DNA of 55,457 nucleotides, from assembly GCA_003223135.1 (NCBI GenBank), contig QHXX01000101.1, forward strand, positions 1 through 55,457. Direction: 5' to 3'. Both the position numbers and the translations under genes were made by a program. This document shows positions 38,199 through 45,245 of the stretch, in pieces. A model generated the notes under the pieces. That model was not told the origin of the DNA. It did not search any database and was given only the letters and a program-made list of their open reading frames with translations. Every line of letters starts with the position of its first letter. The first letter of the stretch is position 1. The stretch is from Acidobacteriota bacterium (lineage in GTDB: Bacteria; Acidobacteriota; Polarisedimenticolia; Gp22-AA2).

Positions 38199-39398
38199 GT
38201 GATCCGCCCCGCCATGCTGATCGTGGCGCACGACGAGACCGCCCGCTCCCAACTCAAGGAGCGGATCGCGGCAGTCAGCCCTCCCGGCATGGAGGTCCTG
38301 GCGGCGACCTCCGGCGAGGAGGGGCTCGGCATGCTGTACGCCCTGCGCGAGCAAAACCGCCCGATCGAGCTGGTCATCGCCTCGCAGGGCATGCCCGGCA
38401 TCCCGGGCGGGCGCTTCCTGGAGATCGTCAACGCGCAATTCTCGGGCGTGGGCAAGATTCTCCTTTCGGACAAGCCGAGCCTGGACGAGGCGATCTACGC
38501 CTTCAACAACGCCGGCCTCGACAAGTACATCCCGACCCCGTGGGACCCCGAGGACGTCAAGTTCACCATCACCGCGCTCCTGCGGCAGCGGGAAATGAAG
38601 AAGCTGAACGAAAAGCTGCTGTCCGACCTGCAGGTCCGCAACCAGCAGCTCACCGCGGCCCTCGGCAATCTCGAGCAGGCTCGCAACGACCTGGAGCACT
38701 CCTACATCCAGACCGTCGAATCGCTGGCCGTCGCGCTGGAGGCGAAGGACCGCTACACCTCGGGCCACTCGCAGCGCGTCGCCAGGTTCGCCCGCCTCAT
38801 CGGCCGGTCGATGGGGCTGCAGAACCAGGACGTCGAGATTATCGGGCAGGTGGCCCTGCTGCACGACATCGGCAAGATCGGAATGCTGGACAAGATCCTG
38901 AACAAGCCGGCCAACCTGACTCCGGAAGAGCGCGAGGCCATCAAGGCGCACCCGGTGGTCGGCGCCCAGATCCTCGCCCCCGTCGCCACCTTCGCGAAGC
39001 ACGTGGAGGGGATCAAGCACCACCACGAAATGTACGACGGAACCGGCTACCCGGATCGTTTGAAGGGAACGGACATCCCGCTGTCGGCGCGTATCGTCTG
39101 CCTGGCGGACGCCTTCGACGCCATGACCTCGACCCGCCCCTACCGCGTCGGACTCCCGCTCGAGTTTGCGATGCAGGAGATGAAGAAGATGGCCGGGCGC
39201 CAGTTCTGCCCCGACTGCGTCGAGGCCTTCATCCGCGTCCTCAAATCGAAGGGCGTCGTGGAAGAGGAGGGGACCGCGCCGGCGCCTGCTGCGGACCAGC
39301 CCACCGCCCTACCGGCGGCGGGCGGGACGGCGGATCAGAACTCGAGCCAGGACGCCGCGGCCCCCCTCCCCCCGTCGGAACTCCGCACCGGAACCTGA
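38199..39398 (+). CDS. HD-GYP domain protein with degenerate receiver domain
   Basis: This 399-residue protein has a CheY-like receiver at about residues 3-125, a coiled-coil linker at about 130-165 and an HD-GYP domain at about 170-345, with a Pro/Ala-rich tail. The HD-GYP metal and signature residues are complete (LLHDIGKIG, KHHHEMYDGTGYPDRLKG, ADAFDAMTS), so cyclic-di-GMP phosphodiesterase activity is expected. The receiver has lost the phospho-acceptor Asp (Ser62) and the conserved Lys (Thr113). Start GTG 38199 follows a GGAGA; ATG 38175 is possible. It is probably transcribed alone. Confidence 0.88.
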   Translation: MIRPAMLIVAHDETARSQLKERIAAVSPPGMEVLAATSGEEGLGMLYALREQNRPIELVIASQGMPGIPGGRFLEIVNAQFSGVGKILLSDKPSLDEAIYAFNNAGLDKYIPTPWDPEDVKFTITALLRQREMKKLNEKLLSDLQVRNQQLTAALGNLEQARNDLEHSYIQTVESLAVALEAKDRYTSGHSQRVARFARLIGRSMGLQNQDVEIIGQVALLHDIGKIGMLDKILNKPANLTPEEREAIKAHPVVGAQILAPVATFAKHVEGIKHHHEMYDGTGYPDRLKGTDIPLSARIVCLADAFDAMTSTRPYRVGLPLEFAMQEMKKMAGRQFCPDCVEAFIRVLKSKGVVEEEGTAPAPAADQPTALPAAGGTADQNSSQDAAAPLPPSELRTGT

Positions 39399-39482
39399 AC
39401 CAGGCTGAGCACCCCCGAAGTGTCCGCTGTTGTGCGGCTCCGGGCTCGGCGCCGTCGACCAGGGATGCTGAAGCCCGTCCTA

Positions 39483-39511
39483 TTGACAGTCGTACGTCTT
39501 CGGTGTAGGAT
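39483..39511 (+). promoter_or_regulatory. Sigma70-type promoter of the RHH-nadA unit
   Basis: TTGACA (39483-39488) and TAGGAT (39506-39511) are exactly 17 bases apart. Transcription would start near 39518, directly at an AT-rich palindromic patch and about 57 bases before the small RHH gene. Confidence 0.8.
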
Positions 39512-39518
39512 TTTGTTT

Positions 39519-39531
39519 GTATACTATATAG
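39519..39531 (+). promoter_or_regulatory. Overlapping palindromes, candidate operator
   Basis: GTATAC (39519-39524) and CTATATAG (39524-39531) are both perfect palindromes sharing one base, in an AT-rich island within GC-rich DNA. They lie at the predicted transcription start. A dimeric ribbon-helix-helix repressor encoded by the next gene could bind here; this is inference. Confidence 0.4.
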
Positions 39532-39574
39532 GATTTATATAAGAAAGCGTGTCATCGGAGAACACCAAACAACC

Positions 39575-39805
39575 ATGCCGGGATACAAGAAGATTCGCAC
39601 GTACACCGCCAGCGACCAGGACCTGGAGATGCTGGACACGATCGCCCGGTACCACGGCTTCTCCAAGAGCGCCACCATCACCAGCCTGATCAAGAAAGAG
39701 TTCTGGAGGGTCTTCCCGGGCGGCACGCGCGAGATCCGGCCGGAGCGCGGGGCGCGCGTGGTCGAGCGCGGGTTACGCCACGGTGACAGGCATGAAAGCC
39801 GTTGA
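39575..39805 (+). CDS. Small ribbon-helix-helix-like protein
   Basis: This 76-residue protein has a pattern that fits a CopG/MetJ-type fold: a short basic strand (KKIRTYTAS), an amphipathic helix (DQDLEMLDTIARYHG), a turn with FSKSATITS and a second helix (LIKKEFWRV), followed by an Arg-rich tail. I do not recognise a named family. It has its own promoter, and its end overlaps nadA by 14 bases. DNA binding and control of the downstream NAD gene are plausible but unproven. It could also be an antitoxin without a visible toxin. Confidence 0.7.
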   Translation: MPGYKKIRTYTASDQDLEMLDTIARYHGFSKSATITSLIKKEFWRVFPGGTREIRPERGARVVERGLRHGDRHESR

Positions 39806-40799
39806 AGAGTCCGTCAGCGTCGCGGACGAGGCGATCCCTGAGCACTGGCGCGTCGCCGACCCGCAGGCGGCAGCCCGCAGGATCGAGGCGGTCCGGACCC
39901 TGGCCCGGGTGAAAAACGCCGTTCTGCTCGCCCACAACTATCAGCTTCCGGAGGTCCAGGAGGCGGCCGACTTCGTGGGGGACTCGCTGGGTCTGTCGCT
40001 CGAGGCGCAGAAGAGCGACGCCGCCACGATCGTCTTCTGCGGCGTGCATTTCATGGCCGAGTCGGCCAAGATTCTCAACCCGGAGAAAACCGTCCTGCTT
40101 CCGAGCCTGTCGGCCGGGTGCGCGCTGGCCGACTCGATCACCCCGGAGTCGCTCCTCAAGTGGAAGGATCGCTACCCCGACCACGCCGTCGTGACTTATA
40201 TCAACAGCAGCGCGGAGGTGAAGGCCCTGTCCGACATCTGCTGCACGTCGGCCAACGCCGTGTCGGTCGTCCGCAGCCTGCCGAGCGCCAGGATACTGTT
40301 CACGCCGGACCGCAACCTGGGACGCTGGGTGGCACGGCAGGTGCCGGAGAAAGAGGTCGTCGTCTACGACGGCGTCTGCCCGACGCACGACGTCCTGCGC
40401 GACGCCAGCGTCGACAAGGTCAAGGTGGGTCATCCGGACGCCGTCGTGATCGCGCACCCCGAATGCCGCGAGGATGTCCTGGCGATCGCGGACGAGGTCT
40501 GTTCCACCTCCGGAATGCTCGCCGCCGTGCGGCGCCACCCCGGGGCCCGCACCTTCATCATCGCGACCGAGTGGGCCCTCATCCACCAGCTCAAGAAGCG
40601 CTTCCCGGACCGGCAGTTCATCCCCGCCGACGGCTGTATCGGCTGCCGCCTGCACTGTCCCTACATGAAGATGATCACGCTCGAGGCCGTCGAGCGTTCC
40701 CTCCACGACAACGTTTTCGAGATCACGGTCGATCCGGAGGACGCCGCCCTGGCGCGGCGCGCTCTCGAGCGCATGATGGCGGTGCCGCGGGATCGCTGA
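39792..40799 (+). CDS. nadA: Quinolinate synthase
   Basis: This 335-residue iron-sulfur enzyme condenses iminoaspartate and dihydroxyacetone phosphate to quinolinate in de novo NAD synthesis. Likely [4Fe-4S] ligands are C110 (SAGC), C225 (HPEC) and C289 (CPYMKM). A CxxC pair at 282/285 resembles the redox switch in E. coli. HNYQLPEVQ and YINSSAEVKA are conserved substrate-site segments. ATG 39792 is chosen; GTG 39783 is possible. No strong ribosome-binding site is visible, so translation probably depends on the upstream RHH gene. nadB and nadC are not in the window. Confidence 0.96.
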   Translation: MKAVEESVSVADEAIPEHWRVADPQAAARRIEAVRTLARVKNAVLLAHNYQLPEVQEAADFVGDSLGLSLEAQKSDAATIVFCGVHFMAESAKILNPEKTVLLPSLSAGCALADSITPESLLKWKDRYPDHAVVTYINSSAEVKALSDICCTSANAVSVVRSLPSARILFTPDRNLGRWVARQVPEKEVVVYDGVCPTHDVLRDASVDKVKVGHPDAVVIAHPECREDVLAIADEVCSTSGMLAAVRRHPGARTFIIATEWALIHQLKKRFPDRQFIPADGCIGCRLHCPYMKMITLEAVERSLHDNVFEITVDPEDAALARRALERMMAVPRDR

Positions 40800-40812
40800 C
40801 ATCGTTCGTTGG

Positions 40813-40842
40813 TTGACACTTCGCCGTTCGCGTCCCTATAAT
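40813..40842 (+). promoter_or_regulatory. Consensus sigma70-type promoter
   Basis: TTGACA (40813-40818) and TATAAT (40837-40842) match the consensus at all twelve positions with an 18-base spacer. It drives the membrane HD-GYP gene and probably the HAD, unknown and lexA genes behind it. Confidence 0.88.
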
Positions 40843-40909
40843 CACCTGCGCTCGTTGTCCTACCGCGCGTCCGGCCACCGTCGACGAGGCAGGTGACACC
40901 GGCTCCACG

Positions 40910-42673
40910 ATGACAGCCCCCCCAAACCCCCAACAGAGCGACGCGGCCAGGCGCCCCCCGACCCGCAAGATCGTCTACTGGTTTCTGCTGGTTCTCGCCG
41001 CCATGGGACTCCTGCCCCTGGGGATCTCCGCCTACAAATTGATCAGCTACAGCCGGGAGGCACTTGTCACGTCGCAGCAGGAGGCCCAGTTGCAGACGGC
41101 GGCGGCCGTGGCGCGCCAGCTCAACGCGGCCATCGAGGGGATCAAGGCGCAGATGAGCCGGCTGTCGGAGGCGATCGCGGCGTCTCCGAAGGGTCCCGGT
41201 ACCGGGGGCTCGCGCATCGTTCCGGACCGTGCGCTGATGGAGCGCCTCCTCGGCTCCGACCTCCTTTTGGTGCGGTACACGCCGAAGGACGGGGAGTCGG
41301 TCGAAGCGCGGCAGCCGGGCTTCCCGCGCTCCGCGGTCGAGGCGATAGTCCGGGAGGGCGTGAAGGAGGCCATGCAGGGCGGCCAGGACGTGAGCGACCC
41401 CGTGGTCCTGGAGACCGACGAGGGGCAGCACTCGGTCCTGGTGGTGAGCGTGCCGATCGGGAGCGGTGCTGTGCCCGTCGGGGCGCTCACAGGGGTGATC
41501 GACTTCGCGTCCTACTGGGACCCGGTGGTCGGCGGCCGGCGCGCGTCGTACCTGATTTATGCGCTCGACAGCCAGGGCCGGCTGTTCGCCAGGCAGGACG
41601 AGGAGGGTGTCCTGAAGCGCGCCGATCTGCGCACCTTTGGAGTGGTGCAGGACTGCCTGAAGGCCGGCGGCCACTCGGCGCTGACCTCGGAATATGTCCT
41701 GACCATCGACAATCGGGCGGTCCCGTACATCGCCTCGTGCGATACGACCGCCCAGGGCTGGAAGATCTTCGTGCAGCTCGAAAAGAAGCAGGCGTACGCC
41801 ACCGTCAACCAGATGATCCAGGCGACGCTCTTCTGGGCCGGTCTGGCGATGGCGCTGGCGCTCCTGCTGGCGTACCTGCTGGCCGCCATGATCACCCGCC
41901 CGATCAAGGCGCTGGCGGCCGGGACCGAGGCGTTCGCCAAGGGTCAGCTCGATCAACGGGTGCAGGTCCGCGCCCGCAACGAGCTCGGGGCGCTGGCCGA
42001 CACATTCAACGCGATGGCGGACCAGCTGCAGAATTACATCCAGCGTCTCTCCGCCGCCGTGAATCTGAACAGCGAGCTGTTCATCGGCACGGTCAAGGCG
42101 CTGGCCGAGGCGATCGACGAGAAGGACCCCTACACCCGTGGCCACTCCGAACGTGTCAACCAGTACGCCGTCCTTCTCGCCAAGCAGATGGGCCTGTCCA
42201 AGAAGGAAATCTACGAGGTCCACATCTCGTCCCTGTTCCACGACATCGGCAAGATCGGTATCGAGGACAAGATCCTGCGCAAGCCGGCGGCGCTGACGGA
42301 CGAGGAGTACACGGTCATGAAGCAGCACCCCAACAAGGGATTCCAGATGCTGTCGAAGATCAAGCCGATGAAGGACATCATTCCGGGTGTCCGCTTCCAC
42401 CACGAGCGCTGGGACGGATCGGGCTATCCGATGGGGCTGAAGGGCGAACAGATTCCCCTGGCGGCGCGCATCGTGGCGATCGCCGACGCGTTCGACGCGA
42501 TGACCACGAACCGTCCCTACCAGAAGGCGATGCCGTTCGACAAGGCGATCGCGAGACTGTTCGAGCTCAGCGACCGCGCCTACGACCGTCGCGTCGTGGC
42601 GGCGTTCGCCGAATCCTACAAGGCGGGGGCCTTCAAGGAGCCGGCCAAGGCCGCCGCCTACCAGGAACTGTGA
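40910..42673 (+). CDS. Membrane HD-GYP sensor protein with HAMP domain
   Basis: This 587-residue protein has a transmembrane helix at about residues 20-43, a periplasmic sensor region at 44-300, a second helix at about 305-327, a HAMP domain (RPIKALAAGTEAFAKGQLDQRV) and a C-terminal HD-GYP domain. The catalytic motifs SLFHDIGKIG, FHHERWDGSGYPMGLKGEQ and ADAFDAMTTNRPYQ are intact, so it should degrade cyclic-di-GMP in response to a periplasmic signal. The sensor region looks like a Cache-type fold, but that is a guess. It overlaps the next gene at GTGA. Confidence 0.92.
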   Translation: MTAPPNPQQSDAARRPPTRKIVYWFLLVLAAMGLLPLGISAYKLISYSREALVTSQQEAQLQTAAAVARQLNAAIEGIKAQMSRLSEAIAASPKGPGTGGSRIVPDRALMERLLGSDLLLVRYTPKDGESVEARQPGFPRSAVEAIVREGVKEAMQGGQDVSDPVVLETDEGQHSVLVVSVPIGSGAVPVGALTGVIDFASYWDPVVGGRRASYLIYALDSQGRLFARQDEEGVLKRADLRTFGVVQDCLKAGGHSALTSEYVLTIDNRAVPYIASCDTTAQGWKIFVQLEKKQAYATVNQMIQATLFWAGLAMALALLLAYLLAAMITRPIKALAAGTEAFAKGQLDQRVQVRARNELGALADTFNAMADQLQNYIQRLSAAVNLNSELFIGTVKALAEAIDEKDPYTRGHSERVNQYAVLLAKQMGLSKKEIYEVHISSLFHDIGKIGIEDKILRKPAALTDEEYTVMKQHPNKGFQMLSKIKPMKDIIPGVRFHHERWDGSGYPMGLKGEQIPLAARIVAIADAFDAMTTNRPYQKAMPFDKAIARLFELSDRAYDRRVVAAFAESYKAGAFKEPAKAAAYQEL

Positions 42674-43332
42674 GCAGGAACTACCGGGCCGTTCTGTTCG
42701 ATCTCGACGGGACTCTGACGCCGGTCGAGAGCGTATGGCGGCACATCCACGAGCGGCTGGGCCTGTGGGAGCGCGAGGCGCTCAAGCACCAGCAGGCGTT
42801 CGATCGGGCCGACATCTCCTACGAGGAGTTCTGCGCGCGTGACGCCGCGCACTGGAAAGGGATGGCCGAGTCCGATCTGCGGGCGATCACCGACGCCATC
42901 CCGTACCGTCCCGGGGTGCACGAATGCGTCGGGATCCTCAAGGAGCAGGGCCTGGTCGTGGGCGTGATCTCGACCGGCCTGACGCTGCTCATCGAGAGGG
43001 TCATGCACGAGCTCGACCTGGAATACGCGATCGCCAACCGCCTGGTGGCCAGGGCCGGGATCCTGACCGGGGAGGTGAAGGTGAACGTGGAGCACGGGCG
43101 CAAGGGGGAGGCGGTGGACCTGTTCTGCGGGCAGTTCGGCGTCGACTACCGCGAGGTGATCACCGTCGGCGACAGCGATGGCGACATCTCGATGTTCGAG
43201 CACTCGGGATTCTCGGTCGCGTTCAACCCGGCCTCCGAGAAGACGGCCCGTGCCGCCACGGTCGTCGGCCGGGGGGACTCCCTCCTGTCGATCATCAACC
43301 TTCTCCCGATGGACGCGACGCTGCCGCAATGA
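42670..43332 (+). CDS. HAD-superfamily phosphatase, SerB-like
   Basis: This 220-residue protein has the HAD motif I FDLDGTLTP near residue 10, motif II in VISTGLTLL, a conserved lysine in the RKGEAVD stretch and motif IV VGDSDGDISMF. The layout with a helical cap after motif I is that of phosphoserine phosphatase and relatives. The substrate cannot be fixed from sequence. The GTG start overlaps the stop of the HD-GYP gene, so the two are co-translated. Confidence 0.85.
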   Translation: MSRNYRAVLFDLDGTLTPVESVWRHIHERLGLWEREALKHQQAFDRADISYEEFCARDAAHWKGMAESDLRAITDAIPYRPGVHECVGILKEQGLVVGVISTGLTLLIERVMHELDLEYAIANRLVARAGILTGEVKVNVEHGRKGEAVDLFCGQFGVDYREVITVGDSDGDISMFEHSGFSVAFNPASEKTARAATVVGRGDSLLSIINLLPMDATLPQ

Positions 43333-43362
43333 ACGCCGGGTGTGAACACGGAGGAGACTGAC

Positions 43363-43746
43363 ATGGGCGATGAAACGCAGGGAGGGCTGGATCGGGGGGC
43401 AGTCAAGTGGGCCCTCAAGGACGCGCTGGACGAGCTTCTGGGTCTGAGCGACGTGCGCATGGCGGCGCGCTATGAGGGGGGCACGCTGGTGCTGAGGCCG
43501 GGCAAGGCCGAGGCCCAGGAGAAGGCGATCCCGATCGAGGTGTTCTTTCACAAGATCACCATGGCGCGCGACCGGCTGCGTGTGCTGGAGCAGCGGATCA
43601 ACGCGCACCCCAAACTCGGTGAAGAGGACAAGGTGGAGTTACAGCAGTACATCACGCGAGTCTATGGGTCGCTCACCTCGTTCAACGTGCTGTTCAAGGA
43701 CAAGGACGACTGGTTCATCGGGGCACGCTCCGAACAGGGCTCCTGA
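43363..43746 (+). CDS. Uncharacterised small acidic protein
   Basis: This 127-residue soluble protein has no signal peptide or membrane segment, and I do not recognise a family. The centre contains [26 protein letters not shown] and the C-terminal half looks alpha-helical, with a final [23 protein letters not shown] 43363 follows GGAGGAG by six bases; a GTG at 43342 is less likely. It sits between the HAD gene and lexA with gaps of 30 and 10 bases, so it is part of the same transcript. Confidence 0.8.
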   Translation: MGDETQGGLDRGAVKWALKDALDELLGLSDVRMAARYEGGTLVLRPGKAEAQEKAIPIEVFFHKITMARDRLRVLEQRINAHPKLGEEDKVELQQYITRVYGSLTSFNVLFKDKDDWFIGARSEQGS

Positions 43747-43756
43747 AGGAGGGCGC

Positions 43757-44365
43757 GTGCTTCCGACACCCCGGCAGAAGGAGATCCTGGAGGCCGTCCG
43801 CTCGCTCACCGCGGAGCGCGGGGCCGCTCCGACTCTCAGGGACATCGCGTCGCGCGTCGGCCTGGCCTCGGTGTCCACCGTGCACAAGCACCTCGCGCTC
43901 CTGGAAGAACGGGGGCTCCTCAGGCGCCGCCGGCGTCGCCGCCGGCGCGAGATCGAGCTTTTGCCCGAGGCGCAACTTGGTGCCGCGGTCGAAGTGCCGC
44001 TTCTCGGGCGTATCGTGGCGGGCCGGCCGATCGAGACGGTCGCGGAGGAGCGCAGGGTCGCCCTTCCGAAGGACCTCGTGCGCGGCGTGCGCACCTACGT
44101 GCTTCAGGTGAAGGGCGACTCGATGATGGAGGAGCAGATCCTGGACGGAGACTATATCGTCGTCGAGGAGCGCTCGACACCACGGGACGGAGAGGTCGTG
44201 GTGGCGCTCATCGACGGCCGGGAAACCACTCTCAAGAGATACCACCGCGCCCGCGGCAGGGTCCGCCTTGTACCGGCCCATCCCTCCATGAAGCCGATCG
44301 AGATCCGGGCGGAGTCGCTGCGGGTCCAGGGGATCGTGGCCGGCGTCCTGCGCAAATACGACTGA
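43757..44365 (+). CDS. lexA: LexA repressor with poly-arginine wing
   Basis: This 202-residue SOS repressor has an N-terminal winged helix-turn-helix (PTLRDIASRVGLASVSTVHKHLALLE), the self-cleavage site A88-G89 (IVAGRP) and the Ser-Lys dyad S122 (GDSMM) and K160 (TTLKRY). The wing is a run of nine arginines at residues 56-64, produced by a tandem 12-base repeat. RecA is also encoded in the window at 47162. It begins with GTG ten bases after an unknown gene, in an operon led by an HD-GYP sensor. Confidence 0.95.
   Translation: MLPTPRQKEILEAVRSLTAERGAAPTLRDIASRVGLASVSTVHKHLALLEERGLLRRRRRRRRREIELLPEAQLGAAVEVPLLGRIVAGRPIETVAEERRVALPKDLVRGVRTYVLQVKGDSMMEEQILDGDYIVVEERSTPRDGEVVVALIDGRETTLKRYHRARGRVRLVPAHPSMKPIEIRAESLRVQGIVAGVLRKYD
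43925..43947 (+). repeat. Tandem 12-base repeat within lexA
   Basis: CGCCGCCGGCG occurs at 43925-43935 and again at 43937-43947, separated by one T, giving a 12-base period that keeps the reading frame. It encodes most of the nine-arginine run in the LexA wing, so it may vary in copy number by slippage. Confidence 0.8.
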
Positions 44366-44479
44366 CCCGGCGGCGCGATCGCAGCCCCGAAGCGTCAAGT
44401 GTCGGTCCCCTCGATCGAGACGTTCGGGAACAACCCTCTGTGGCGTCAATGAGATTCAAAGGAGTCAGCCGATGGTTCC

Positions 44480-44508
44480 TTGACCGTCCGCGCCGCGCGT
44501 GGTAGCCT
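44480..44508 (+). promoter_or_regulatory. Candidate promoter of the secreted barrel-like protein
   Basis: TTGACC (44480-44485) and TAGCCT (44503-44508) are 17 bases apart in the 265-base gap after lexA. The -10 box is a weaker match. It would give a leader of about 115 bases. I see no other clear feature in this gap. Confidence 0.5.
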
Positions 44509-44630
44509 CTTGTGCTCGTTCGCGTTATGCCATTCGCCATATTCTAGCGCGTCGGTTCCATGTCTGGAGGAGAGAGGGAATCGGCTCGCAGCCGGTCAGG
44601 CCAATCCCAATAGCGTCTCGGAGGGACCCG

Positions 44631-45119
44631 ATGAAAGCACGCATCGCAAGCCCGCTCCTGCTTCTGCCGCTCCTGGCAGTCCTGTCCACTCCAGTCCTGG
44701 CTCAGGGAACCGCCCACATCGGCTACCGCGGGTGGGGCGTACGTGCCGGGTTGAGCAGCAATCCGGACCAGTTCTACGGCGGCTTCCACTGGGACATGGG
44801 CGAATTCGCCCGCAATGTCCGCTTCCGTCCCAGCGTCGAGTTCGGATTTGGTGATCACGTCACCGTGGTGCAGGCGAACGCAGAGGTTCATTACGTCTTC
44901 TCCAAGGTGCAGGTCTGGAAGCCCTACGTCGGCGGCAGCGGCGGAGTCATCTACGCCGATCCCGACAACGGAGGGAGCGAAACCGACCTGAGCCTCATGG
45001 GCGTCGGCGGCGTCGAGACCAAGCTGAAGTCCGCCACTTCATTCTTCATCGAGGGGAAGGTCGGCCTCACCAACAACGAGCCCGACTTCAAGGCCGGGGT
45101 CGGCTGGACCTGGAAATAA
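44631..45119 (+). CDS. Secreted outer-membrane beta-barrel-like protein
   Basis: This 162-residue protein begins with a signal peptide (MKARIASPLLLLPLLAVL...VLAQG, cleavage near residue 25). The mature part alternates short hydrophobic strands and glycine turns (GVRAGLSSN, VEFGFGDHVTVVQANAEVHYVF, WKPYVGGSGGVIYAD, GVGGVETKL) and ends in an aromatic Trp-Thr-Trp-Lys. This fits a small eight-strand outer-membrane barrel. The exact function is unknown. GGAGGG lies six bases upstream of the ATG at 44631. Confidence 0.82.
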   Translation: MKARIASPLLLLPLLAVLSTPVLAQGTAHIGYRGWGVRAGLSSNPDQFYGGFHWDMGEFARNVRFRPSVEFGFGDHVTVVQANAEVHYVFSKVQVWKPYVGGSGGVIYADPDNGGSETDLSLMGVGGVETKLKSATSFFIEGKVGLTNNEPDFKAGVGWTWK

Positions 45120-45188
45120 CCCCGAAGGCGACCCCGAGCGACCGGCGCCCCGCGCGGGCCCGGGCACGCCCCGCGCCCGGAGGAATCC

Positions 45189-45245
45189 ATGAAGACCCTG
45201 GGTAGCGGCGGGAGCGGACCTGTCCGGCCTGCGGCGCCTCCATGA
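45189..45245 (+). CDS. Short leader frame coupled to the rhomboid gene
   Basis: An 18-codon frame starts with ATG behind GGAGGA (45179-45184) and stops at TGA overlapping the rhomboid ATG (ATGA). It may be a leader peptide that feeds ribosomes to the rhomboid start. Alternatively it is the true N-terminus of the rhomboid protein, put out of frame by an indel: the rhomboid frame between 45206 and 45241 is open and encodes a CPACGA zinc-knuckle-like motif but has no start codon. Confidence 0.4.
   Translation: MKTLGSGGSGPVRPAAPP

Noticed and set aside
43747-43760. LexA box of E. coli (CTGT-N8-ACAG) or Bacillus type near lexA or recA
   Set aside because: Neither motif was found in the upstream regions by eye; GTGT-GA-ACAC near 43340 is too short to claim.
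43925-43947. CRISPR-like repeat in lexA
   Set aside because: Only two short copies, in frame inside a coding region, with no spacers.
45147-45180. CGCCCCGCGC copies and GC hairpin after the barrel-like gene as a terminator
   Set aside because: No T-run follows and the repeat is short, so it is probably a composition effect.
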